Source of the DNA: a virus
Length of the DNA stretch: 20,116 nucleotides
Strand: one strand, 5' to 3'
IMG/VR virus record: IMGVR_UViG_3300030419_001061
Span: 1 to 20,116 of that record
Shown: positions 13,820 through 20,116 of the stretch, in pieces
How positions within the stretch are numbered: position 1 is the stretch's first letter
Layout: every line of letters begins with the position of its first letter
Notes under the pieces: model-generated
What the model was told of the DNA's origin: nothing
The model's input: the letters and a program-made list of their open reading frames with translations, nothing else
The model's database searches: none
Program-made: the position numbers and the translations under genes

Positions 13820-14765
13820 TGTTTACTCGTTTGTTAGCCTCCTCTGCCTTTTGTTGTTTCTTTTCTAACTCAGATATAGGTGAGCCTTTCTTATGTCCAA
13901 TCAAACTCTTATCTGCAGTTGCAGAGGCACCAATAGATGCAAGAGCATGTAAACTACCTCCATACACAAAGCTACCAACATGAGCAAGTTTAACCCATGG
14001 ACACAACCAAATTTTCAAACCAGCTTTGATAGCCCATTGACAGAACATATAGTCTTCAGATAGATATCTCCTTGACTCTGGATCAATCAGAGCTTGAAAG
14101 TACATCATGATTTCTCTTGAACCATCAAAGTGTTCAGTTCTTACATGGTCAGGTCTATACTTGAATCCACCAGGAGACAACTCAGAATCATCCCAATATG
14201 CATCTTTGAACTTTTGTAGAGTCTTTTTAGTAAACATCATAAATCCAGTACCACCTTCTAACACAGGAGCTGGTACATCTAAACTAATCTCTTTTGTACC
14301 TGGCACAGGATTGAATACATAATCACCAACAAAGTTATCTAAGATATTAGGATCTTCATCAGCTTGTCCTTGATCCACAGCAGCCTTGATCTTCTCCCAA
14401 GCAATACATTTTTTAGGATATGGTGAACATAGTATATCGTAATCATCTTCTCCGTCTTCAGCATGATCCTGAAGTGCCATCATCGATATGACATCATTAG
14501 CTTCAAAACCAATATCAGCATCAATAAAAAGCATATGGGTACAATCACTTCGCATAAATTCATCACAACAGTAGTTCCTTGCTCTAGTTATCAACGATTC
14601 GTTAAACAAATAGTAATACTTGAGTTCTATGCCATAATGCATACAAAGTGCAGATAAGTCATTAGTAGACTTACAGAACATACCAGCACATTGTCCACCA
14701 TACATAGGAGTTGCTACAAAGAGCTTTCGTTTGCGCAAATCTTCTATTTCAATTTTTATTTCCAT
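13812..14765 (-). CDS. GT-A type glycosyltransferase
   Basis: A 317-residue protein resembling GT2/Anp1-like transferases. It has an N-terminal nucleotide-sugar fold LFVATPMYGG, a helix with LITRARNYCCDEF, and the metal-binding DxD in MLFIDADIGF (Asp82, Asp84). An acceptor-side block GGTGFMMFTKKTLQKF and SEDYMFCQWA (probable catalytic/acidic residues) follow, then a C-terminal KKQQKAEEANKR helix. It would move a sugar from a nucleotide donor onto DNA, a virion protein or a cell-surface acceptor; the acceptor cannot be told. The ATG at 14765 shares its A with the stop of the dUTPase-like gene (TAATG). It links the modification block to the clamp block. Confidence 0.82.
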   Translation of the reverse strand: MEIKIEIEDLRKRKLFVATPMYGGQCAGMFCKSTNDLSALCMHYGIELKYYYLFNESLITRARNYCCDEFMRSDCTHMLFIDADIGFEANDVISMMALQDHAEDGEDDYDILCSPYPKKCIAWEKIKAAVDQGQADEDPNILDNFVGDYVFNPVPGTKEISLDVPAPVLEGGTGFMMFTKKTLQKFKDAYWDDSELSPGGFKYRPDHVRTEHFDGSREIMMYFQALIDPESRRYLSEDYMFCQWAIKAGLKIWLCPWVKLAHVGSFVYGGSLHALASIGASATADKSLIGHKKGSPISELEKKQQKAEEANKRVNNA

Positions 14766-15268
14766 TAATGTGTACTTCCAGCATACTTAGCATCATGAGC
14801 AGATCCACTACCATAACTACCAGCGTATTGATTCAATGACTCAGCTTCAAATAACAAGAACTGTCCAACGCGAGTACCTTGTTTGATTGCAGCATTACCA
14901 ACATTAACATGCAAAGCACCAGCCATCACACCGCTGTAGCCAGAATCATATAAACCACTGGTAATAAAGATACCATTCCTATTGAGTGTAGACCTTGTGA
15001 TAACAAATCCTGCTTCATTTGGTCCAATAGTAATCTCTCCTTCCATTATAATCTCATATGTACCAGGCTTGAGATTGAACCAACCGTCATTATCAGGAGT
15101 AATCTGTGAACTTCCTCTATGTGATTTACCCTCTTCACTTATCATGAACTCTCTTGAATTCATTTCAAATACTTTATCAATCCTCAGATCAATAGCATTA
15201 GGCTGTACTTGATCTGGAGTATACGGACTAAGGCTAGACTCAGACTTTATACTACATATGTGGAGCAT
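14765..15268 (-). CDS. dUTPase/dCTP deaminase superfamily protein
   Basis: A 167-residue nucleotide-pool enzyme. The N-terminal VQPNAIDLRID and the core PGTYEII, ITRSTLNRNGI, GLYDSGYSG and GQFLLFE blocks match the shared dCTP deaminase/dUTPase fold. The catalytic Asp of dUTPases is present in YDSGYSG. The Glu that dCTP deaminases use a few residues later in the same strand seems absent (GALHVNVGN). I therefore favour dUTP pyrophosphatase activity (dUTP to dUMP), keeping uracil out of DNA and feeding dTMP synthesis. The glycine-rich tail YAGSYGSGSAHDAKYAG could close over the active site. The ATG at 15268 has AGAGGA eight bases upstream and overlaps the preceding gene by 17 bases. Confidence 0.78.
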   Translation of the reverse strand: MLHICSIKSESSLSPYTPDQVQPNAIDLRIDKVFEMNSREFMISEEGKSHRGSSQITPDNDGWFNLKPGTYEIIMEGEITIGPNEAGFVITRSTLNRNGIFITSGLYDSGYSGVMAGALHVNVGNAAIKQGTRVGQFLLFEAESLNQYAGSYGSGSAHDAKYAGSTH

Positions 15269-15584
15269 TCTGTTTGTCCTCTGTAAAATGTTGTAATAAT
15301 GTTATATAATGTATAGCTTTCATAAGATCTTTCTTGTTATGACCACCTTTCTTGCCATACCTCATCAAATACTTGATAGCAGTATCACGAGTAGTAGTGG
15401 CAGCACTACCAAGTGTATTCCACACATCAGTAGTCTGTATCTCACCATCTCCAACATAATGACCTTTATACGTTGAAGCAATATAGTCTTTTACTTGTTC
15501 GAGAAAGTCACCTTCTCCATATCTAAATGTTTCATTATCCATAAGATCTTTCTCTATCTTTTCCCAGAGCTCACCTTGCACCAC
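15252..15584 (-). CDS. DUF3310-like phage protein
   Basis: A 110-residue protein with the signature order of DUF3310-type phage proteins: GHYVGDGEIQTTDVW, then DTAIKYLMRYGKKGGHNKKDL and a final helix MKAIHYITLL. The family is widespread in phages and is sometimes annotated as nucleotide-kinase-like, but its activity is unproven. The start is GTG at 15584, backed by GAGGAG seven bases upstream, inside the last codons of the transglycosylase-like gene. No suitable ATG exists. Its place between the transglycosylase and the dUTPase-like gene fits a role in nucleotide metabolism, which is inference. Confidence 0.62.
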   Translation of the reverse strand: MVQGELWEKIEKDLMDNETFRYGEGDFLEQVKDYIASTYKGHYVGDGEIQTTDVWNTLGSAATTTRDTAIKYLMRYGKKGGHNKKDLMKAIHYITLLQHFTEDKQNAPHM

Positions 15585-16404
15585 GACATAACTCCTCGAT
15601 GTAATCTATATTCTTTTTTGCTATATCTAGATTATACGAGCTATTATGATAAAAGTCAACTTCTACTTCAAACTTTCCATTGACTAATCCTGTTGGACTA
15701 TTATCAAACTGTATACCATTGAGACCTGCCCATACAGCTGCAGAACTATCCCATGTATCAATAAAGTCAGCATAAGGACCCATGAGTGCAATCTCATTTG
15801 GACCTTCTGTCATTCCAAGAAAGTGTACTTTTTTACTCAACAAGTTTGGTAACAAACCTTTCTCTTCAATCAACCTCATAAAATGATATCTTGAAAGATA
15901 TTTTTGTAGTTTGTTATGTTTCTCACATTCATACGCAAGAGGAATATTGAGTATTGAGAATGCAATGTAATCAACATCGTTGTTAGCTAGAGCCCACTTA
16001 TAACCAAATAACAAACCATCTACATCTCCAGGTTCTGACTGGGGACAGAAGAATGTTTTGAGATCCTCTTTCTTCAACTGAGGAATCATCTTTTCAGCTG
16101 CATCAATAGTTTTAGTAAATGGTTCTCCAGGATAGTCTGACATAACAACATAGTCAGCATTACACTGCCATGCCATCTCAATCAGCTTTTCTGTTGGATA
16201 CATTGGATTGCCTTGCTTATACATCTCAAAGGCACTATTGTCCATAATGATAGTGTGTCCATTATCATGCAGATTACTATAGAAGTCTGCATAACCTGGA
16301 TCTTCTTCGACTAGATGTGCAAGGACTAGATGAGTACGAGGTTCTTCTACAGGAAACAATTCCTGTAAGTACTCTGTAGGACTAATATGACAAAAATCAA
16401 TCAA
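15571..16404 (-). CDS. dpdA: TGT/DpdA-like 7-deazaguanine DNA transglycosylase
   Basis: A 277-residue TIM-barrel protein. It resembles the tRNA-guanine transglycosylase superfamily, in particular the phage DpdA enzymes that exchange guanine in DNA for a 7-deazaguanine. A strand TIIMDNSAFE puts Asp55 where TGT has its DSGGFQ proton-acceptor Asp. VVMSDYPGEPF (Asp90) lies after it. VHFLGMTEGPNE then FIDTWDSS supplies Asp216/Asp219 at the TGT nucleophile position. No CxCxxC...H zinc site of tRNA TGTs is present, which argues against a tRNA enzyme. The start is TTG at 16404 with AAGGAA nine bases upstream. FolE and QueD-like genes just upstream support the call. The exact DpdA subfamily cannot be told by eye. 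Confidence 0.7.
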   Translation of the reverse strand: MIDFCHISPTEYLQELFPVEEPRTHLVLAHLVEEDPGYADFYSNLHDNGHTIIMDNSAFEMYKQGNPMYPTEKLIEMAWQCNADYVVMSDYPGEPFTKTIDAAEKMIPQLKKEDLKTFFCPQSEPGDVDGLLFGYKWALANNDVDYIAFSILNIPLAYECEKHNKLQKYLSRYHFMRLIEEKGLLPNLLSKKVHFLGMTEGPNEIALMGPYADFIDTWDSSAAVWAGLNGIQFDNSPTGLVNGKFEVEVDFYHNSSYNLDIAKKNIDYIEELCRGAR

Positions 16405-16927
16405 CTTTTATTTTTCCTTCATAATAACCAATTGCACCGTTTTCACCATCCTCAGATACTTCAATCCTCATATATCTACCAGGATAGTGATCACCTATGT
16501 ATTTAGCTAAGTCATCAGCAATCATCTCACAACTTTTATAGTCTAGTTGTAGAGTACCTTCATCATAACGTTTTTCAAGCTCTCTTTTGAACAGGATAAA
16601 TTCTATCTCGCGATCATCGTGAAAGACCTGAATCTCAACTCTGAACTTAAACATATGTCTATGAGGATTAGCTAAGAACTCAACACCAGGCATATCTTTT
16701 GCATCTGGCCAACAATGTATACCTTCTTTCTGAAAGGTAACATATATCCATTTGCTTGGATACTTTCTGAACTTAGTTGTACTTGTAGTTGTAACAGTGA
16801 AGGTATTGTTGGCTGGTAAACTAACTCCTTCTGGTACTGTTACTATGTCATAATCTGCACTATGGCTTGCTACTGTAAATATTTCATTGTTCGTCATTGT
16901 ATTCATCACCACTTTTTCCATCACCAT
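16397..16927 (-). CDS. Second QueD-like T-fold protein
   Basis: Up to 176 residues. The C-terminal two-thirds follow the 6-pyruvoyltetrahydropterin synthase/QueD pattern: FQKEGIHCWPDA (His71), then NPHRHMFKFRVEI (His89, His91). These three are spaced like the zinc histidines of QueD. DDREIEFILFKRELE then matches the substrate-side strand-helix, KSCEMIADDLAKYI the buried helix, and IEVSEDGENGA the final strand with a Glu. The QueD catalytic Cys before HxH is missing at its usual position. The activity is therefore uncertain: a modified QueD step, a later pathway step or a structural partner. Several ATGs (16927, 16921, 16906, 16897) are possible starts; the last gives the shortest overlap with the upstream gene. 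This is a motif-level inference. Confidence 0.6.
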   Translation of the reverse strand: MVMEKVVMNTMTNNEIFTVASHSADYDIVTVPEGVSLPANNTFTVTTTSTTKFRKYPSKWIYVTFQKEGIHCWPDAKDMPGVEFLANPHRHMFKFRVEIQVFHDDREIEFILFKRELEKRYDEGTLQLDYKSCEMIADDLAKYIGDHYPGRYMRIEVSEDGENGAIGYYEGKIKVD

Positions 16928-17198
16928 CTAATGTCATTTCTTCGATTACTGCTCCAGTAAAGTCTGAGTCTACTAGATGACTCTTATCAAGTAACATAGT
17001 GTTCTGTAATGAACTAGCCCATGTAGTACCTTCTTGATGAAAAGCAAACTCATTATTACTGTCATAGTATCTACCATCTTTATCAAATACTCTGGTAACA
17101 GTCTTCTTAGATACTGTACCAGAATACATCTCATAGGTAACCAGTTCTTGTCTAAGCAAGCCTGGCCAACCTTTGTTTATAAGTGCTGTATGGCTCAT
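16884..17198 (-). CDS. Hypothetical protein, 104 aa, in the 7-deazaguanine cluster
   Basis: An unrecognised protein beginning MSHTALINKGWPGLLRQELV, with a beta-rich middle (TVSKKTVTRVFDKDGRYYDS) and an acidic tail (LDGDGKSGDEYNDEQ). The ATG at 17198 overlaps the TGA of the upstream gene as ATGA. There are no cysteines, no metal motif and no membrane segment. Its last codons are read out of frame with the start of the second T-fold gene. Its location between folE and the transglycosylase makes it a candidate accessory of the modification pathway, but nothing in the sequence shows a function. Confidence 0.65.
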   Translation of the reverse strand: MSHTALINKGWPGLLRQELVTYEMYSGTVSKKTVTRVFDKDGRYYDSNNEFAFHQEGTTWASSLQNTMLLDKSHLVDSDFTGAVIEEMTLDGDGKSGDEYNDEQ

Positions 17199-17641
17199 AA
17201 ATTCATCTCCGTTGATGCAGTGCCTCTATAAGACTTCAACTTGTTTTCCATCTTCCATTTGTTATCTTGAGCACTTTTGAAAGTACGAATCAGAATATCT
17301 TCTGAGATATCTTCAGGCATTAGAAAGAACTCACTGATACCACCCATGCCATCTAGTGAGCCATCTTGTAAGTCAAAATGTTCTTCTAATCTGAAGTCCT
17401 TGGGACATAATGCGTGGAAGGTATGTTCCATCCCAACTGCCGCAGCTCTTGCAAGACTGTAGGTTTCAGAAGAAAATTCGATACAAGCCAGTATTTCTTT
17501 TTCGAAGATATCGTACTGTTCTTTCGTACCATACCTGTCACCAAATCTTTCTTCAAGAAGTCTTTCTTTACCCCACTTAGAGATACCAATCTTATATGCT
17601 TCAGCACCGTTACATTTCCACTTCGTCAAATACACATTCAT
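17195..17641 (-). CDS. Possible GIY-YIG-like protein, 148 aa
   Basis: The N-terminus MNVYLTKW...AYKIGISKWG...RLLEERFG resembles GIY-YIG/T5orf172-type domains: VYL and KIG stand in for GIY and YIG, an Arg follows in the helix, and Glu in GMEHTFHAL could be the metal ligand. The C-terminal half (DGMGGISEFFLMPEDISEDI) is not recognised. It could be a nuclease, or a domain relative with another role. Start choice: the frame can open at TTG 17647, but ATG 17641 lies six bases after AAAGGGAG and is preferred. It sits directly after folE and its end overlaps the next gene by four bases. The family assignment is tentative. Confidence 0.55.
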   Translation of the reverse strand: MNVYLTKWKCNGAEAYKIGISKWGKERLLEERFGDRYGTKEQYDIFEKEILACIEFSSETYSLARAAAVGMEHTFHALCPKDFRLEEHFDLQDGSLDGMGGISEFFLMPEDISEDILIRTFKSAQDNKWKMENKLKSYRGTASTEMNL

Positions 17642-17658
17642 ATACAACTCCCTTTGAG

Positions 17659-18369
17659 TTAGTTAAGTATAGACAGTCCTCTCGCAATGTTAAGAAACTC
17701 ACGACGGACCTCAGAATTAGTTTCTTCAAAGGCACCGTTGACAGCTAAGGTACAAGTACTAGATCCAGTATCTTGAATACCTCTACTCTTTACACAGTAA
17801 TGAACTGCTTCAAGATATACAGCAACATCTGGTGTACCAGTTACAAAAGATATAGTAGCTGCAATCTGTTCAGTCAATCGTTCTTGTACTTGAGGCCTCT
17901 TAGAGAAGAACTCTACAATACGATTTAGTTTAGATAATCCAAGAACCTTATCTCTTGGAATATATGCAACACAAGCCTTACCATCTATCACAACTAAGTG
18001 ATGCTCACAGTTAGACTGTACGTTTACATTTCGTTCTACTACAAAAGAATTAGGAGAGTTTCTTTTACTCTTTGCCATCTTATTCTCAATTGTAGTACAT
18101 TTAGGAAACTGGTCATAATCCAATCCCCAGAATATTTCTTTGACCCACATCTTAGCTACACGGTTAGGTGTGTCCATCAGTGAGTCATCAGTAAGATCCA
18201 AGCCAAGTGTTGCTAATGCACCAGCTATGAATGTTCTTATAGATTCAATCTTATCTTTTTCGTCTACACCTACTAGATCAGTCATAGGTGTTTCGAGACC
18301 AATCTGTCGAAGATGCTCTCGTACTTTCTGACCCAACACAGGGTCAGACTTATAGTCAGGATGACTCAT
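17659..18369 (-). CDS. folE: GTP cyclohydrolase I
   Basis: A 236-residue enzyme converting GTP to 7,8-dihydroneopterin triphosphate, the first step of both folate and 7-deazaguanine synthesis. The zinc ligands are present: Cys121 and His124 in SNCEHHLVVIDG, and Cys192 in HYCVKSRG, with the neighbouring His residues of the active site. The MDTPNRVAKMW and KLNRIVEFF segments are family hallmarks. The frame extends to 18405, but ATG 18369 is chosen because GGGAG lies about seven bases upstream and the overlap with the upstream gene falls to 14 bases. With QueD-like genes on both sides, its role is most likely 7-deazaguanine supply rather than folate. Confidence 0.95.
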   Translation of the reverse strand: MSHPDYKSDPVLGQKVREHLRQIGLETPMTDLVGVDEKDKIESIRTFIAGALATLGLDLTDDSLMDTPNRVAKMWVKEIFWGLDYDQFPKCTTIENKMAKSKRNSPNSFVVERNVNVQSNCEHHLVVIDGKACVAYIPRDKVLGLSKLNRIVEFFSKRPQVQERLTEQIAATISFVTGTPDVAVYLEAVHYCVKSRGIQDTGSSTCTLAVNGAFEETNSEVRREFLNIARGLSILN

Positions 18370-18841
18370 TACTTTTCTCCCACGGGAATACAATCCATTC
18401 ATCATTATCTACTTTTCGAGGACTAAAGTCAACATTGAAGGTTGAGTTATATCTACTCCACATTGAAACAGTTTTTACATTTACTTTCATACTTTCATAA
18501 CTTTGAGTCCAATGTCTTCTAATCCACTTGTGAATCTGGTTAAATGTTTTACCAGAGTCATTGATATCATCTACAATAAGTATTTGATGGCCTTTTTCAA
18601 GAACTCTTTCTGGCAATGGATCTTTTTGAGCACCATCTCTGTTTTGCCATCTTATAGGAATGTTTTCAATTCCTAATGCATGAGAAAGATACACTCCTGG
18701 AACCAAGCCACCTCTAGCTATTGAGATTACAGTATTAGGAGTCCATTTAACTCCTGGTGATGTAGCCTCAGATCGAGCTTGGACCCACTCAACAACTTGG
18801 CTTATGTCCTTCTCGAAGTCTCTGTGCTTGTAGTATATCAT
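18356..18841 (-). CDS. Purine phosphoribosyltransferase (xanthine/guanine-type)
   Basis: A 161-residue PRTase that would join a free purine base to PRPP. It has the ARGGLVPG loop (42-49), the PRPP-binding motif ILIVDDINDSGKT (87-99) and a C-terminal DEWIVFPWE (147-155). The Trp-x-x-x-Pro-Trp-Glu pattern resembles the base-binding end of xanthine-guanine PRTases such as Gpt. Guanine, hypoxanthine or xanthine is therefore the likely base; specificity is not settled by eye. The ATG at 18841 overlaps the upstream stop as ATGA. Sitting between queD-like and folE genes, it could recycle guanine released from DNA by the transglycosylase back to GMP, which is inference. Confidence 0.85.
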   Translation of the reverse strand: MIYYKHRDFEKDISQVVEWVQARSEATSPGVKWTPNTVISIARGGLVPGVYLSHALGIENIPIRWQNRDGAQKDPLPERVLEKGHQILIVDDINDSGKTFNQIHKWIRRHWTQSYESMKVNVKTVSMWSRYNSTFNVDFSPRKVDNDEWIVFPWEKSNESS

Positions 18842-19053
18842 TGTAAATAATTGTCAAGTGCCTCTAGTTTATCAAGAGCTTCAGCAAGTTTAGCTAACTG
18901 CTCATCGACTGCTGCAACTATATCAGAATGTTCTCCTATACCAGCAGGATTTTCCATATAGATATCAATATTAGTTCTAGCTTCTGCTGCTTGTGCCTCA
19001 TACTTGAGTTTCAAAGCATGAGATATACTTTCATCTAGTGATGCCTTAATCAT
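18838..19053 (-). CDS. Small helical protein, 71 aa
   Basis: A protein starting MIKASLDESISHALKLKYEA that is almost wholly helical with heptad-like leucine/alanine spacing in both halves (residues about 5-30 and 48-70), suggesting a helical hairpin or coiled coil. A longer frame reaches 19083, but ATG 19053 has GGAG six bases upstream and overlaps queD by only eight bases. I cannot name a family. It is translationally linked to the PRTase by an ATGA overlap, so it is co-expressed with the purine/deazaguanine genes. Confidence 0.65.
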   Translation of the reverse strand: MIKASLDESISHALKLKYEAQAAEARTNIDIYMENPAGIGEHSDIVAAVDEQLAKLAEALDKLEALDNYLQ

Positions 19054-19519
19054 CGAACTCTCCGTCTTCTCTGTGACCAACACGCATAGCCATGTTACTT
19101 ACTGTTTCACGGACTTCTACCTTACAGCACCATACTCTTGTACCTGGTTCCCAGTTAGGTAGGAATATTGTATTTATATATTCATACAAGAAGTCTGCAA
19201 TACCTTCACAACCAGTTTTTTCAACTTCTGTAATCTTTGCAAGACCAAGCTCTCCAAGTTTAAGTAAATGTTCTCTGTCAGGATCATCTTGTGCAACAAG
19301 TAGTGTATGGTCAAACCAATCTTCAAGATTACCTTTTAGAGGTTTTAGTCCACCAAAGTCCACAACCCAGTTACGAGCATCAAGGTCATTAGTCTCAAAC
19401 TCAAAGTGAAACGATAAAGCATATCCATGTATCAGATTACAATGAGAGTCAGCTCTCCATTGTCTATATGCCACAGGACCTAGATGTGTATATGTTTTAG
19501 TACTAATATATTTTGCCAT
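19046..19519 (-). CDS. queD: QueD-like 6-carboxytetrahydropterin synthase family protein
   Basis: A 157-residue T-fold protein. It would turn dihydroneopterin triphosphate from FolE into 6-carboxy-tetrahydropterin, the second step to preQ0. Catalytic Cys27 and His31 in SHCNLIHGY, the NWVVDFGGLKPLK strand-helix, DHTLL (Asp70, His71) and VEVRETVSN (Glu138) match the family. Oddly, the usual HGH is HGY (Tyr33), and the residue matching the first zinc His appears to be Tyr18 (GPVAYRQW). Zinc binding therefore differs from classical QueD unless His11 or His26 substitutes. The ATG at 19519 has AGGAG six bases upstream. It lies eight bases after the 2OG oxygenase gene. Confidence 0.82.
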   Translation of the reverse strand: MAKYISTKTYTHLGPVAYRQWRADSHCNLIHGYALSFHFEFETNDLDARNWVVDFGGLKPLKGNLEDWFDHTLLVAQDDPDREHLLKLGELGLAKITEVEKTGCEGIADFLYEYINTIFLPNWEPGTRVWCCKVEVRETVSNMAMRVGHREDGEFDD

Positions 19520-19527
19520 GTTATCTC

Positions 19528-20116
19528 CTACCTATAAAAGTCATGAATGCCAGAAGTTCTGTCACGCCAAACTTTCTGGTAGTCTTCATCTTGGATCTTA
19601 CAATTACCACTTATTGAAATACGAACATCTGCAGACGTGTTTGGTGTCGTATAATGGTTAAGCCAAGATGGAAAGATAACCAATCGACCAACTCTTGGAG
19701 TGATCTCATGGTTGTTCATCTGCATATGACTTACCATTTGGAATCTTAGTCTACCTCCATACTTCTCATCAGGTAGTAAAGGATAGTATACCCAAGATAA
19801 AAATAAGTTCTTGTGATCTCTTTCATTACGATGACTGTGTATCATTGTAGATTGATTCTCTACAAGAATGTGTGCCCAGATCTCAGATAGATAGTATCTA
19901 TCATCAATATTAGAATGCACAACAGTCATCACCTTATCTGTTAGTTTTGTTATTTCAGGATCATCAGGAATCCTTGAGTCCTCATACCCAGTTGCATTTG
20001 GACTCTCATCAATCTTTTTGTGCGCCCATGACATGCATAGCTCACTAATCTTTCTGTTGTCAAGATCCTTACCAATCTCTGTATGTAAAACTTTAGTACA
20101 TGATACTGTCTCAAAC
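19528..20116 (-). CDS. 2OG-Fe(II) oxygenase, N-terminus outside the window
   Basis: The frame is open from the right edge (base 20115) to the stop at 19528, 195 visible codons. The internal ATG at 20034 is therefore probably not the start; the preceding residues (FETVSCTKVLHTEIG and on) look like normal protein. The motif set is that of phage 2OG-Fe(II) oxygenases of the PF13759 type: MIHSHRNE (His93, His95), a WVYYPLLP strand, then RVGRLVIFPSWLNHYTTPN (distal His154) and VRISISGN (Arg165). Residue numbers count from the window edge. The HxH in place of HxD is, as far as I recall, usual for this group. It leads the queD/folE block, so a role in modifying the deazaguanine or another base is possible but unproven. 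Confidence 0.8.
   Translation of the reverse strand, partial: FETVSCTKVLHTEIGKDLDNRKISELCMSWAHKKIDESPNATGYEDSRIPDDPEITKLTDKVMTVVHSNIDDRYYLSEIWAHILVENQSTMIHSHRNERDHKNLFLSWVYYPLLPDEKYGGRLRFQMVSHMQMNNHEITPRVGRLVIFPSWLNHYTTPNTSADVRISISGNCKIQDEDYQKVWRDRTSGIHDFYR

Noticed and set aside
19171-19178. TATAAATA late promoter box within queD
   Set aside because: It encodes in-frame residues (EYINT region), lies in AT-rich coding DNA and precedes no gap or operon start.
1-20116. CRISPR array, insertion sequence or integrase/attachment site
   Set aside because: No regularly spaced repeats, no transposase or integrase motifs and no terminal inverted repeats were seen.

Overview
The window is about 20 kb of a compact, AT-rich, T4-like myovirus genome, most likely a marine one. 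Every protein-coding gene I can support lies on the minus strand, usually overlapping its neighbour by a few bases or separated by only a few bases, with Shine-Dalgarno (SD) sites placed inside the preceding gene. The T4 replication module is present in T4 order when read along the minus strand: sliding clamp gp45, clamp-loader large subunit gp44, clamp-loader small subunit gp62, translational repressor RegA, DNA polymerase gp43, recombinase UvsX and helicase gp41. The Hsp20 chaperone and the low GC content resemble T4-like phages of marine bacteria. The host cannot be named from this window. No photosynthesis genes and no tRNAs were seen.

In transcription order (high to low coordinates) the first block, 20116 to about 14765, is a nucleotide and base-modification cluster. 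It holds a 2OG-Fe(II) oxygenase cut by the window edge, a QueD-like T-fold protein, a small helical protein, a guanine/xanthine-type phosphoribosyltransferase, GTP cyclohydrolase I (FolE), a possible GIY-YIG-like protein, an unknown protein, a second QueD-like T-fold protein, a TGT/DpdA-like transglycosylase, a DUF3310-like protein and a dUTPase/dCTP deaminase family protein. FolE, QueD and DpdA together suggest that guanines in the phage DNA are replaced by a 7-deazaguanine. QueE and QueC are not in the window, so the pathway shown is incomplete.

The second block, 14765 to 8360, is the clamp and clamp-loader module with accessory genes inserted. A GT-A glycosyltransferase and an SGNH-hydrolase-like protein come before gp45. 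A zinc-binding mini-protein, a paralogous SGNH-like protein and a TauD-like oxygenase split gp44 from gp62, which adjoin in T4. The third block, 8360 to 6691, has Hsp20 behind a sigma70-like promoter, a T4-type lysozyme behind a strong hairpin, a conserved-looking unknown and two very small genes that end at a strong terminator.

The fourth block, 6690 to 1272, starts with a promoter abutting the polymerase start codon and runs through gp43, a small unknown, UvsX, gp41 and a 66-codon gene. It is followed at 1280 to about 1095 by what looks like a dedicated structured RNA gene: a T4-late-type TATAAATA box, a 9-bp closing stem, internal hairpins and a terminator. The left edge (999 to 1) carries two small unknowns, an AspH-type oxygenase and the first 29 codons of another gene. 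The most interesting items are the 7-deazaguanine cluster with a possible guanine-recycling enzyme and two complementary T-fold proteins, the candidate non-coding RNA, and the paired SGNH proteins around the clamp genes.
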